A program made the position numbers and the translations under genes. Positions 35,800-44,685 of a stretch of DNA of 64,000 bases are shown piece by piece. Source of the DNA: Rickettsia typhi. GTDB lineage: Bacteria; Pseudomonadota; Alphaproteobacteria; Rickettsiales; Rickettsiaceae. Location: positions 124,001 to 188,000 of the forward strand of contig CAMBEC010000001.1 in NCBI GenBank assembly GCA_945865485.1. Direction: 5' to 3'. Positions within the stretch are counted from its first letter, which is position 1, and each line of letters starts with the position of its first letter. The notes beneath the pieces were generated by a model. It did no database searches and was not told the origin of the DNA. It saw nothing but the letters and a program-made list of their open reading frames with translations.

Positions 35800-38130
35800 G
35801 TGATAGCACTTGAAAAAAAAACTCTCCCACTATTAATACTTCGTGATGTAATAATATTTCCTGGAACTATTGCACCTATATTTATTGGCAGGGAGAAGTC
35901 TCTTAATGCGCTGCTTGCAGCAAAGAGAATCGACGATGGGCAACATATCCTCCTAACAACTCAAAAAAAACAGGACATTGAAGAGCCTGGCGCACATGAT
36001 CTATTTCGGGTCGGTATACTAGCTAAAATTATTCAAACAGTAAAATTACCAAATAATAATGCAAAAATACTTATAGAAGCAATTAATCGAGTAAAGCTTA
36101 CAAACATCACTGGCGATGATATGTTCGTATCTGAATATACCATTAACCCAGATAAAGAAGTAGATAACCTAGAGGTGCTAAACGATGCTACGACAACAGT
36201 TATCGAGTCTTTCAAGGAATATGCAAGAGCCAATAAAAAAATTAATTTGGAAATATTAAACATTCTCACCGAGCAAAGAAACCCAAGTTATATTACCAAT
36301 ATTATTGCTTCTCATCTAACTTCAAAAATTGATCTTAAACAAGCACTTCTTGAACAAACAGATGTTCAAAAACGTGCCGAGCTATTGCTTGAGATTATCT
36401 CAGCTGAAAACGCTCAGATGGACACTGAACAAGTAGTTCAACAAAGAGTAAAAAAACAAATTGAAAAAACTCAAAGAGAGTTTTATTTAAACGAACAAAT
36501 GAAAGCTATTCAACAAGAAATGGATGGCAGCAATGATAAGTCTGATTTTTTTGATTTGGAGAAAAAAATCAAAAAACTAAAGCTTTCAACTGAAGCAAAG
36601 GAAAAAGCAACGGCCGAATTGAAAAAGCTTAAGATGATGAATCAGCTATCAGCTGAATCTTCTGTTGTTAGGAACTACCTTGATACACTTCTCTCATTAC
36701 CATGGGGAAAAAGAGATAAAAGTACTATTAAAATCAACAAAACTGAAGAAATCCTTGATCGCGACCATTATGGGCTAAAAAAAGTCAAGGAACGAATTGT
36801 AGAATATCTTTCTGTCCTAAAAAGATCGCGCAAAATAAGAGGCCCTATTTTGTGCCTTATTGGCCCTCCAGGTGTTGGCAAAACCTCACTTGTAAAATCT
36901 ATTGCCGAAGCAATGGATAGAAAATATACCAAATTTGCCCTAGGTGGAGTCAGAGATGAGGCGGAGATTAGGGGGCATAGAAAAACCTATCTTGGCTCTA
37001 TGCCAGGCAAGATTATTACCTTACTAAAAAAATCAAAGGTTGATAATCCAGTTATGTTGCTAGATGAAATAGATAAAATGAGCGCTGATTTTAGAGGCGA
37101 CCCAGCGTCAGCCCTACTTGAAGTACTTGATCCAGAACAAAACTCACATTTTGTTGATCATTATTTAGAGGTTGAATACGATCTATCGAATATTATATTC
37201 ATTGCAACAGCAAATTCATACGACCTGCCGCGCGCCCTACTTGATCGTATGGAAATAATTAATATTGCTGGTTATATTGAAGAAGAAAAATTACAAATAG
37301 CAAAAAATCATCTCGTGACTAAGCAACTAAAGATGCATGGCATGAAACCTGAAGAACTCATTATACCAGATGACACTATTTTAGAATTGATTAGATATTA
37401 CACTAAAGAATCTGGTGTAAGGTCACTGGAACGTGAAATTGGTGCTATTGCTAGAAAGGTGCTAACTAGAATTCTTAAGGATAAAGACCTAAAAACTGTA
37501 ACGGTAACTCCAAAAGATCTAGAAGAATATTTAGGAGTAAAAAAATATCGCTTTGGTTTAGCAGAAACAGAAGATCAAATCGGTACCACAACTGGCCTTG
37601 CTTACACTCAAGTTGGAGGCGATTTATTAAGTATTGAAGCTGCTTGTTTCAAAGGAAAAGGGGGAATTAAATCAACTGGTAAACTTGGCGAAGTAATGAA
37701 AGAATCAGCCGAAGCAGCTTATAGCTGTTTCCTTTCAAAAGCTAAGAGCCTAGGCTTAAAAGAAAGTGAGTACAAAGAATTTGATATACATCTACACGTA
37801 CCTGAGGGAGCAACACCAAAAGATGGGCCGTCAGCAGGTATTGCAATTTATACAACTTTAGTATCGCTTATGACAAAAAATCCAGTTAACAGGAATGTGG
37901 CAATGACTGGAGAAATAACTTTGCGTGGTAAAGTATTGCCTATTGGAGGTCTAAAAGAAAAGCTTCTTGCCGCAGTCAGAGGGGGGATTAAAACCGTTCT
38001 TATTCCCGAGGAAAATATAAAAGACTTAAAAGATATTCCAGCTAATATTAAAGACAATATAAAAATTATTCCTGTTTCCAATATTGATCAGGTACTTGAG
38101 CACGCATTAGTGAGAAAAGTTAAAAAATAA
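35800..38130 (+). CDS. lon: ATP-dependent protease La (Lon)
   Basis: The 776-residue protein starts at GTG 35800. Domain order is normal: N-terminal substrate-binding domain (about 5-195), coiled region (200-300), AAA+ module with GPPGVGKTS near 355 and VMLLDEIDKM Walker B near 420, then the protease domain. The catalytic Ser-Lys dyad is S678 in KDGPSAGIAIY and K721 in GGLKEKLLAA, with the same spacing as in E. coli. It degrades misfolded and regulatory proteins in the cytosol. Confidence 0.97.
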   Translation: MIALEKKTLPLLILRDVIIFPGTIAPIFIGREKSLNALLAAKRIDDGQHILLTTQKKQDIEEPGAHDLFRVGILAKIIQTVKLPNNNAKILIEAINRVKLTNITGDDMFVSEYTINPDKEVDNLEVLNDATTTVIESFKEYARANKKINLEILNILTEQRNPSYITNIIASHLTSKIDLKQALLEQTDVQKRAELLLEIISAENAQMDTEQVVQQRVKKQIEKTQREFYLNEQMKAIQQEMDGSNDKSDFFDLEKKIKKLKLSTEAKEKATAELKKLKMMNQLSAESSVVRNYLDTLLSLPWGKRDKSTIKINKTEEILDRDHYGLKKVKERIVEYLSVLKRSRKIRGPILCLIGPPGVGKTSLVKSIAEAMDRKYTKFALGGVRDEAEIRGHRKTYLGSMPGKIITLLKKSKVDNPVMLLDEIDKMSADFRGDPASALLEVLDPEQNSHFVDHYLEVEYDLSNIIFIATANSYDLPRALLDRMEIINIAGYIEEEKLQIAKNHLVTKQLKMHGMKPEELIIPDDTILELIRYYTKESGVRSLEREIGAIARKVLTRILKDKDLKTVTVTPKDLEEYLGVKKYRFGLAETEDQIGTTTGLAYTQVGGDLLSIEAACFKGKGGIKSTGKLGEVMKESAEAAYSCFLSKAKSLGLKESEYKEFDIHLHVPEGATPKDGPSAGIAIYTTLVSLMTKNPVNRNVAMTGEITLRGKVLPIGGLKEKLLAAVRGGIKTVLIPEENIKDLKDIPANIKDNIKIIPVSNIDQVLEHALVRKVKK

Positions 38131-38147
38131 TTTAATTGTTTTAGTGA

Positions 38148-38174
38148 GGCAATTAGTCTAATCCCCTAATTGCC
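38148..38174. terminator. Hairpin at the convergent ends of lon and the 142-residue gene
   Basis: Arms GGCAATTAG (38148-38156) and CTAATTGCC (38166-38174) pair perfectly over a 9-base loop, located 18 bases after lon and covering the stop codon of the opposing gene. No T tract, so a weak call. Confidence 0.3.
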
Positions 38175-38581
38175 ATACTGAAATAAACTCCATCATTTAG
38201 TTTAAATTTACGAAAATCAAAGCTCTCAAACATGAGTCCTGGCAATGGTTCTGTTTTGGTGGAAAAAGATTCTAATAGTCCATTTTTTTTAATATAATCC
38301 TTAAATGTGATATTTGTGGGTAATTTTTTGGATGTATCCTCAAAGCTAAAATAGCGAATTTCATATTTTTTATTATTGATCACAATTATTTTACCCACTA
38401 TATCAGGATTTACTTCTTTCATGGGGCTACTTTTAGCTATTTCTGGAGAGGCACTAAGTAGCTCTTTAAACTTTACTGAACCTTGTTTAACTTCCACCTG
38501 GATCGTTGAAGAAGCAACAGCATGGGTAACCACACAAAACAACATTGCTACTAATAAAGGAAACTTATAAATGCTTTTCAT
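38153..38581 (-). CDS. Secreted protein of unknown function
   Basis: The 142-residue protein has a clear Sec signal peptide: KSIYKFP, then hydrophobic LLVAMLFCVVTHA, with likely cleavage after AVA near residue 23. The mature part, about 119 residues, has no family I recognise; VGKIIVINNKKYEIRYFSF and GVYFSMAIRGLD suggest a beta-rich fold. It lies 8 bases downstream of rppH and ends the parE-ctp-yibQ-rppH run, so a periplasmic role alongside Ctp is possible. Confidence 0.7.
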   Translation of the reverse strand: MKSIYKFPLLVAMLFCVVTHAVASSTIQVEVKQGSVKFKELLSASPEIAKSSPMKEVNPDIVGKIIVINNKKYEIRYFSFEDTSKKLPTNITFKDYIKKNGLLESFSTKTEPLPGLMFESFDFRKFKLNDGVYFSMAIRGLD

Positions 38582-38589
38582 ATTTGTTG

Positions 38590-39105
38590 TTAATTTTTAG
38601 ATTGATGTAATATTTGACGAAACTCTTGTACAACTTGTTTATAGAGCTTTAATTTGAAGGGTATTACATCAGTCAGAAGTTCATCAAAATTTACCCACTT
38701 CCACTGATCAAATTCAGGATGCAGCGTTTTAATATCTATATCACTGTCCTTCCCGGTAAACCGAATTAAAAACCATTTCTGCTTTTGGCCACAATACTTA
38801 CCATCCCACAGCCTTGGAATAAGAAAGTCTGGAACACGATAGCTATACCAGTTCTTGCTTTCAGCAATTATATATCCATCACCACAACCTATTTCTTCTT
38901 CCATCTCTCGCAAAGCTGCACTGCTCGGCGTCTCGCCAAGATCTATACCACCTTGAGGCATTTGCCAACCATTAGCTTTTGAATCTATTCTCTTGCCAAC
39001 AAAAACTCTGTCTTCTTTATCAATTATCATCATACCAACACCCGGGCGAAAAGGCAGGTTCAATAATTCTTTATTATCTAGCTTATTATTAGAATCTGTC
39101 TTCAC
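38590..39105 (-). CDS. rppH: RNA pyrophosphohydrolase RppH
   Basis: A 171-residue Nudix hydrolase. The Nudix box is [20 protein letters not shown], ending [22 protein letters not shown] at the start and [20 protein letters not shown] near the end match RppH. It removes pyrophosphate from mRNA 5' ends to trigger decay. Its start overlaps the preceding yibQ stop by 4 bases, which is the common alphaproteobacterial ctp-yibQ-rppH order. Confidence 0.92.
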   Translation of the reverse strand: MKTDSNNKLDNKELLNLPFRPGVGMMIIDKEDRVFVGKRIDSKANGWQMPQGGIDLGETPSSAALREMEEEIGCGDGYIIAESKNWYSYRVPDFLIPRLWDGKYCGQKQKWFLIRFTGKDSDIDIKTLHPEFDQWKWVNFDELLTDVIPFKLKLYKQVVQEFRQILHQSKN

Positions 39106-40178
39106 AAATTATACTCCTTGAGTAACTCAGAAACAGGTACCAACTGAAGCCCTTTCTTATTAAGCGTTGGAATCCAATCCCTAATCATTTCTATTGTTAA
39201 AGTAAATCCTTGAGCATAACCAAGAGCAATGCCGTTACTTTCTGCCACTCTAATCAATTCTTCCAGTTGGCTTCGAATTGAATCCTTATCAGGTTCCTCA
39301 TCAATTATTATATTAGTGGGAATAACATTATTATGTGAAGAAATATGACCTGGTACCCCTTTAGCTAGCCCCTTACCTAAAATAAATATCAAATTTTTAT
39401 CATCTAATTGATCAAAAATCATTGATGATGCATTCATGTCATCTGTGAACACTTCCTTATAACTAGAATACACTCCGTCATAGCGAGCCTGAGAATTTAA
39501 TATCACATTCAATCGCACTTCGTTCTCTTCTAGAGCTAAATTATTCATCAAAGCATATTTACCAGGATTGTCCAGAGCTTTACTAGTCTGAAGCGGTAAG
39601 TATAAATATACCTCATGTCCTTTATTTTGGGCTTTGTTCAATAGTGGCTTTAAGCTTTGCGTATATGGTAAAAACCCAAGACCACACTGTGTTGGTAAAG
39701 TTAGCGCTAGCTCGGTTGAACGTCTATTTAATCCTAAATTAGTTACTACAATTGAAATTTTTGGTTTCCCGGAATAAACCCTTTTTTTCTTAACCGACAA
39801 CTCTTTGTTTGAGTTCTTACTAGTTAATAACTCATCAGATTTAGCAAGTATTTGCTCTGTCTCTTCTATCAAACTATCTTGCTTTGGTGGAACATCTATT
39901 GATAAAAGCTCCAAATCAACTTCATTTGCTTCTTCTAAAGTGTCAGCCACTTGTTTTTGCAGACCAACATAATCAGCTTCTATTTCATTAGTAATAAAAG
40001 GTAAGCTAGCCATAGAGTAAGTGCGGTATTGACCAAACTGCGTAGCTCTTGCAATTTGACTAGGTCTTGCAGACACAAGCCAATATATTACTAAAGAAAG
40101 TAATATAGCACCAAGAGCTATATTACTGCCTAAAAGATATAGCTTTACTTTAGCCTTTAATTTTGGATCTTTTATCAT
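39102..40178 (-). CDS. Divergent polysaccharide deacetylase family protein (YibQ)
   Basis: The 358-residue protein has one N-terminal membrane helix (about 13-33, [21 protein letters not shown]), a variable linker, and a divergent deacetylase domain from about 140. [33 protein letters not shown] and [20 protein letters not shown] are the conserved blocks. Some metal-binding residues of true deacetylases appear changed, as usual in this family. Periplasmic and probably cell-wall related. It sits between ctp (3-base gap) and rppH (4-base overlap). Confidence 0.85.
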   Translation of the reverse strand: MIKDPKLKAKVKLYLLGSNIALGAILLSLVIYWLVSARPSQIARATQFGQYRTYSMASLPFITNEIEADYVGLQKQVADTLEEANEVDLELLSIDVPPKQDSLIEETEQILAKSDELLTSKNSNKELSVKKKRVYSGKPKISIVVTNLGLNRRSTELALTLPTQCGLGFLPYTQSLKPLLNKAQNKGHEVYLYLPLQTSKALDNPGKYALMNNLALEENEVRLNVILNSQARYDGVYSSYKEVFTDDMNASSMIFDQLDDKNLIFILGKGLAKGVPGHISSHNNVIPTNIIIDEEPDKDSIRSQLEELIRVAESNGIALGYAQGFTLTIEMIRDWIPTLNKKGLQLVPVSELLKEYNL

Positions 40179-40181
40179 TCT

Positions 40182-41507
40182 CTAGTTTTTTTTATAGTTC
40201 ACACTCAACCCTCTAATCAAGTCGTAAGCTCTTGCATACTGATAATCTTCTTTATACTTATCCGACATAGAATGCTCTTTCACATCATCAGACTTTTTTT
40301 CTTCAGATTTTTCTTCTGTGTTATATTTCTTTAAATAACTTTTTACCGATGAACTAGTAAAAGATTTTTCCTTATTTTCTTTTTCAGCAAATTCCACTTT
40401 TGCATTTTCTATATATAAATCTGGCTCAATACCTTTACCATTTATTGACCTACCACTTGGGGTAAAATATTTAGCCGTAGTCAACTTCACCGCAGCTCTC
40501 TTACTTATCTGAGTAAATGTTTGCACTAAACCTTTACCAAACGAGGTAGTACCAACAATAATTGCTCTCTTATGATCCTGCAGAGCTCCAGCCACAATCT
40601 CAGCAGCAGATGCTGTACCAGAATTAACAAGAACTACTGTTGGAACATTCGGAGCTTTAGCAACAAACCTTCCAGCAGAAATAACGCTGTCATTGGCGCT
40701 GTCCCTCCCTCGAATCGAAACAATTGTTCCATGATCAATGAAATATTCACAAACAGCGACTGCTTGATCAAGCAGCCCACCTGGATTACTCCGTACATCA
40801 AGAATAATACCCTTTAAATTTTTCTTCTTTTTTTGGAGCTTTTTTTCAATCTCATCAACAGCTTTTTTGAGTTCAGTAGTAGTTTGATTATTAAAAGCAA
40901 CTATCCTGATATAACCTACTCCACCATTATCATCTTCTTCAATATCAAATTTAATTGGCTTTATCTTTACAATTTCACGCGTAAGTTCAATTTCTTTCGT
41001 AATATTTTCATCTTCTTTTACAACAAGAAGGTTCAACTTACTTCCAGGCTCTCCTCTCATTTCTTTTACAGCCTTATTAAAGCCAATGTTGGAAACAAGT
41101 TGACCATTTACGCCAATTATATAATCTCCAGCTCTAATGCCAGACTTATGTGCAGGCAAATCATCAATCGGCGTAATAACTTTCACTGCTCCATTATCAG
41201 GAATAATCTCTACACCAATCCCTCCGAATTCACCATCAGTTTGAGTTATAAAAAACTCTAGATCATCATCTGTAAAATACCCTGAATATGGATCTAGCGA
41301 CCTTAGCATTCCGTTTATAGCCTCATCTGTCATTTCTTGACGATTAGGCACTTGCATATAATCTTTCTCTATTCTTTGAAACACATCCTGAAATTGCCTG
41401 AAATAATAGCTATCTGGGCGATTATCAACTTCAACCTTTTTATCTTCTGCAGCAAAAGATACTGTGGCAATTAATGTTAAAAAAACTGTAGTAACAAATT
41501 TAAACAT
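40182..41507 (-). CDS. S41 family C-terminal processing protease (Ctp)
   Basis: I place the start at ATG 41507 because AAGGAGAT lies 11 bases upstream and MFKFVTTVFLTLIATVSFAA is then a clean signal peptide. The product is 441 residues: an N-terminal helical part, a PDZ domain (GGIGVEIIPDNGAVKVITPI and following), and the S41 catalytic domain with Ser in VNSGTASAAEIVAGAL and Lys in GTTSFGKGLVQ. It trims periplasmic proteins and often controls murein hydrolases. Overlaps the end of parE by 8 bases. Confidence 0.93.
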   Translation of the reverse strand: MFKFVTTVFLTLIATVSFAAEDKKVEVDNRPDSYYFRQFQDVFQRIEKDYMQVPNRQEMTDEAINGMLRSLDPYSGYFTDDDLEFFITQTDGEFGGIGVEIIPDNGAVKVITPIDDLPAHKSGIRAGDYIIGVNGQLVSNIGFNKAVKEMRGEPGSKLNLLVVKEDENITKEIELTREIVKIKPIKFDIEEDDNGGVGYIRIVAFNNQTTTELKKAVDEIEKKLQKKKKNLKGIILDVRSNPGGLLDQAVAVCEYFIDHGTIVSIRGRDSANDSVISAGRFVAKAPNVPTVVLVNSGTASAAEIVAGALQDHKRAIIVGTTSFGKGLVQTFTQISKRAAVKLTTAKYFTPSGRSINGKGIEPDLYIENAKVEFAEKENKEKSFTSSSVKSYLKKYNTEEKSEEKKSDDVKEHSMSDKYKEDYQYARAYDLIRGLSVNYKKN

Positions 41508-43479
41508 ACAACTCAATCTCCTTATAATTTTTTGCAAGCGCTTGCTCTTGAATGAATTGAAACCTCTTTTCTGGCTTTTTGCCCATTAAGTTATCAACTA
41601 TTGTATCTATATTTTCAAAGTCATCTACACTTACTTTGTAAAGCATACGTGTTTTAGGATTCATTGTAGTCTCTTTGAGCTGCGGCGGCGTCATTTCACC
41701 AAGACCTTTAAACCTACCTAGTTCTACTTTTTTCCTATCTTTTGAAAGTTCTTTCATTAGCTTTTCTTTTTGCTCATCATTAGCGGCATAAAATGTTTTA
41801 GTACCTTTTACTAAACGATATAAAGGTGGACGCGCCAAATACAAATGGCCATTTTCAATTAACTTACGCATACGCAAATAGAAAAATGTCATCAATAACG
41901 CGCAAATATGCGCACCATCGACATCAGCATCAGTCATAATTATTATTTTTTCATATCGCAAGTCTTCTTCTTTATAGTGGCTCATAGAACCACAATTTAA
42001 AGCAACTTCTAGATCCTGAATTTCTTGATTAGCTAAAATTTTATGTATAGGCGCATTAGCAACGTTCAATATCTTGCCACGCAAAGGGAGAACGGCTTGA
42101 ATAAGACGATCACGCGCTTGCTTAGCTGACCCACCTGCGGAGTCTCCTTCAACTAAAAACAGCTCTGTACCTTTAGCATTAGTACTACTACAATCTGCGA
42201 GTTTACCAGGTAAACGGAGCTTTTGTACAGCAGTTTTTCGACTAACACTACGTTCATTTTTTCTACTTAAACGATATTCGGCATTATTAATAAAATGCTC
42301 AATTAACTTGTCTGATGACTTTTTATTACCACTGAGCCAATGATCAAAATGATCTTTAAATACATTTTCAATATGTTTAGCAATCCCATTAGAAACCAGC
42401 TTTTCTTTTGTTTGCCCCTGAAAGACAGGATCTTTTATAAAAACCGAAAGCATAAAGCACGCCGACTCCAGAACATCTTCAGGAGAGACTTGGGACACCT
42501 TTTTATGCCCTACCGTTTCTCCATAAATTTTTATCCCTCTGAGCAATGCAGCTCTTACACCTTGTTCATGAGTACCACCTAATGGAGTTGGAATAGTGTT
42601 ACAATATGATTTAATGAAGTTATCTCTTTCATACCAACAAACAGCCCATTCCACCTTGATATTCTCAGCAATAATTTCAGCATTGCCTGAAAATATTGCT
42701 TCACCAATAATGTGATTTTTATCGAGTTTAGAGTCAAGGTAATCTCTGAGCCCCCCAGGAAAATGAATCACATCCGATAGAGGAACCTCATTTGATAAAA
42801 TAAGCTCCGGGTGACAACTCCAATGAATCTCTACCCCCTTATACAAGTATGCTTTAGACTTAGCTAAATCATAAACTTTCTTGGGCTTTAATTTTAAGGA
42901 TTTACCAAAAATTTCTGGATCAGGAATAAACGTAATTTTAGTGCCCCTTAACTTCTTAGCAACGGTAGATTTTTCAAGCTTTGTAAGCGGTACCCCACGA
43001 GAATATTTTTGCGTATATACTACTCCGTCTCTATAAACCTCAATATCTAAGGCTGAAGCAAGCGCGTTTACTACAGATATCCCAACACCATGTAATCCTC
43101 CAGAAGTTTGATAGGACTTATCAGAAAATTTACCACCAGAATGAAGGGTCGTAAGTATCACCTCTAGAGCTGATTTCTTAGGAAATTTAGGATGATTATC
43201 TACTGGAATACCCCTACCATTATCACTAATAGATATTGAGCCATCAGACAACATTTCAATAGTAATCCTTGAAGCATACCCAGCTACAGCCTCATCCATA
43301 GAATTGTCGAGTACCTCTGATACCAGGTGGTGCATTGACTCTTCATCCGTGCCACCAATATACATACCAGGACGCATACGAACAGGTTCTAGACCTTCTA
43401 AAACCTCTATATCATTTGCTGTATAGGAACTAACCTTAGCATTTTTTGCATTCGCACTAAAGCCAAATAAATCAGACAC
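41500..43479 (-). CDS. parE: DNA topoisomerase IV subunit B (ParE)
   Basis: The 659-residue protein has the GHKL ATPase domain (GMYIGGTDEESMHHLVSEVL, ISDNGRGIPVDNHPK, GGLHGVGISVVNALAS), the transducer domain, and the TOPRIM segment ELFLVEGDSAGGSAKQARDR with IIIMTDADVDGAHI. The C-terminal GRFKGLGEMTPPQLKETTMN is typical. Length and absence of the long GyrB insertion favour ParE over GyrB. Works with ParC to unlink replicated chromosomes. It heads the run with ctp, yibQ and rppH. Confidence 0.92.
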   Translation of the reverse strand: MSDLFGFSANAKNAKVSSYTANDIEVLEGLEPVRMRPGMYIGGTDEESMHHLVSEVLDNSMDEAVAGYASRITIEMLSDGSISISDNGRGIPVDNHPKFPKKSALEVILTTLHSGGKFSDKSYQTSGGLHGVGISVVNALASALDIEVYRDGVVYTQKYSRGVPLTKLEKSTVAKKLRGTKITFIPDPEIFGKSLKLKPKKVYDLAKSKAYLYKGVEIHWSCHPELILSNEVPLSDVIHFPGGLRDYLDSKLDKNHIIGEAIFSGNAEIIAENIKVEWAVCWYERDNFIKSYCNTIPTPLGGTHEQGVRAALLRGIKIYGETVGHKKVSQVSPEDVLESACFMLSVFIKDPVFQGQTKEKLVSNGIAKHIENVFKDHFDHWLSGNKKSSDKLIEHFINNAEYRLSRKNERSVSRKTAVQKLRLPGKLADCSSTNAKGTELFLVEGDSAGGSAKQARDRLIQAVLPLRGKILNVANAPIHKILANQEIQDLEVALNCGSMSHYKEEDLRYEKIIIMTDADVDGAHICALLMTFFYLRMRKLIENGHLYLARPPLYRLVKGTKTFYAANDEQKEKLMKELSKDRKKVELGRFKGLGEMTPPQLKETTMNPKTRMLYKVSVDDFENIDTIVDNLMGKKPEKRFQFIQEQALAKNYKEIELYV

Positions 43480-43624
43480 TTAAACCTAAATTTTCAATGA
43501 TTATATAATGTACAGAACTTACTCAATTTATGAGTAAATAGCAAGGATAAGTGGAATACGAGTTAGCATAAGACTAATTTTTATAAGTCATTTAGTCCAA
43601 TGTATAAATTATAATATAATTGTA

Positions 43625-43653
43625 TTGACAATAATTGCATATGCAATTATTAT
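43625..43653 (+). promoter_or_regulatory. Promoter of the MarR gene
   Basis: TTGACA (43625-43630) and TATTAT (43648-43653) with a 17-base spacer. A start about 7 bases further lands on the ATG at 43660, so the mRNA would be leaderless. Confidence 0.6.
43630..43651. promoter_or_regulatory. 22-bp perfect palindrome, likely MarR operator
   Basis: AATAATTGCATATGCAATTATT is its own reverse complement. It fills the spacer between the -35 and -10 boxes, the usual place for MarR autorepression. Confidence 0.65.
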
Positions 43654-43659
43654 ATGATC

Positions 43660-44133
43660 ATGAGTAATAATTATCCCAGCAATCTAGAAGATCATCTTGG
43701 CTATTGGCTGCGTTGTCTTTCTAATTATATACACCATAGCTTTGCAGCACTGCTAGCCGAGCATGATATATCAGTTGCTCAATGGGTCGTGCTGCGTACT
43801 CTTTATGATAAGCAGAATATTTCTTTGAATGAGGCCGCAAGACTAGTCGGGGTGGATAATAGTTCGTTATCGCGCATGATAGAACGCCTGGTACAAAAAA
43901 ATCTTGTAAGTAGGACCAATATCGATAAGGATCGCCGTTCCGTACAACTATCACTTACCTCGACAGGCAAAGCTTTAGTTCCAAAATTGGCACAATTAGC
44001 CGACAAAAATGATGAATCTTTTTTTCAAATTCTCTCGACTCAAAAACGTCAGGAGTTACTCGATACCATTAAACAATTACTTGAAACCAATGGTTGGGAT
44101 CAATTAACTCGCGGGAAAGACCGCATAGAATAA
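43660..44133 (+). CDS. MarR family transcriptional regulator
   Basis: The chosen start (ATG 43660) gives 157 residues; the ATG at 43654 touches the -10 box and would not be transcribed from this promoter. The winged-helix core is clear: ISVAQWVVLRTLYDKQNISL, NEAARLVGVDNSSLSRMIER as recognition helix, and the wing LVSRTNIDKDRRSVQLSLTS with the conserved DxRS. MarR dimers sense small ligands and repress nearby genes. The likely targets are this gene and the DUF1398 gene 11 bases downstream. Codon usage looks less AT-biased than neighbours, which hints at acquisition. Confidence 0.9.
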   Translation: MSNNYPSNLEDHLGYWLRCLSNYIHHSFAALLAEHDISVAQWVVLRTLYDKQNISLNEAARLVGVDNSSLSRMIERLVQKNLVSRTNIDKDRRSVQLSLTSTGKALVPKLAQLADKNDESFFQILSTQKRQELLDTIKQLLETNGWDQLTRGKDRIE

Positions 44134-44144
44134 AATAAACAAAT

Positions 44145-44561
44145 ATGGATATAAAAATTATTAATACATACTATATAAAAATGATTAATGAATACTCTTT
44201 GCTTTCACTCGCTGGAAAAATAACTTTTCCCGAAGTAGTAAAAAAACTATCTGAAATTGGCACAGAACGATATATTATCGACTTAGTTGGTCTGAAAAAA
44301 TTATATTATGGAAGTAACGATCACACCTATATAGGTCCCTTTGATTTCGACGCCCCAAAAGTAGCTCAAAAATTTAATGCTGAAGAAATAAAAAAAGCTA
44401 TCACTGATAGCCAACAAAACAAAATCAATTATCAAACTTTTCTACATAGGGCAATAGCCGCCGGTTGCACTCACTATGAGGTATTTATAACCGGTAAGAA
44501 AGCTATCTATTTTGGAAGAGATGGAAGCCAGCATATCGAGCTCTTTCCCTCCACAAAATAA
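44145..44561 (+). CDS. DUF1398 family protein
   Basis: A 138-residue protein whose blocks SLAGKITFPEVVKKLSEIGT, ERYIIDLVGLKKLYYG, HRAIAAGCTHYEVFITGKKA and YFGRDGSQHIELFP match the DUF1398 family. The biochemical role is unknown. It follows the MarR gene by 11 bases and should share its promoter and operator, so its expression is probably relieved by the MarR ligand. Confidence 0.8.
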   Translation: MDIKIINTYYIKMINEYSLLSLAGKITFPEVVKKLSEIGTERYIIDLVGLKKLYYGSNDHTYIGPFDFDAPKVAQKFNAEEIKKAITDSQQNKINYQTFLHRAIAAGCTHYEVFITGKKAIYFGRDGSQHIELFPSTK

Positions 44562-44587
44562 TATATAAAAACATTTTTTCTCACTTT

Positions 44588-44618
44588 AAGTTAAGATAAT
44601 TTAACACTATCTTAACTT
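44588..44618. promoter_or_regulatory. Inverted repeat just upstream of the sigma-54 promoter
   Basis: Arms AAGTTAAGATA (44588-44598) and TATCTTAACTT (44608-44618) are perfect reverse complements with centres 20 bases apart, two helical turns. It ends 14 bases before the -24 element. It may bind a regulator, or be the end of the preceding transcript. Confidence 0.5.
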
Positions 44619-44632
44619 ATATCAATAGTATA

Positions 44633-44648
44633 TGGCATAAATATTGCT
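44633..44648 (+). promoter_or_regulatory. Sigma-54 (-24/-12) promoter of the flagellin-like gene
   Basis: TGGCATAAATATTGCT carries the invariant GG (44634-44635) and GC (44646-44647) at the correct 12-base phase and matches the consensus TGGCAC-N5-TTGCA except in weak positions. Transcription would start near 44659, 27 bases before the ATG. Confidence 0.65.
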
Positions 44649-44685
44649 TAATCGTAAGCATCTATTAATTAATACAGAGATATAG

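Noticed and set aside
35588..35830. 80-residue reverse ORF with hydrophobic stretches between the dehydratase gene and lon
   Set aside because: Its 5' end overlaps the lon start on the opposite strand; low-complexity AT-rich codons and no family. A small membrane protein from an internal ATG cannot be fully excluded.
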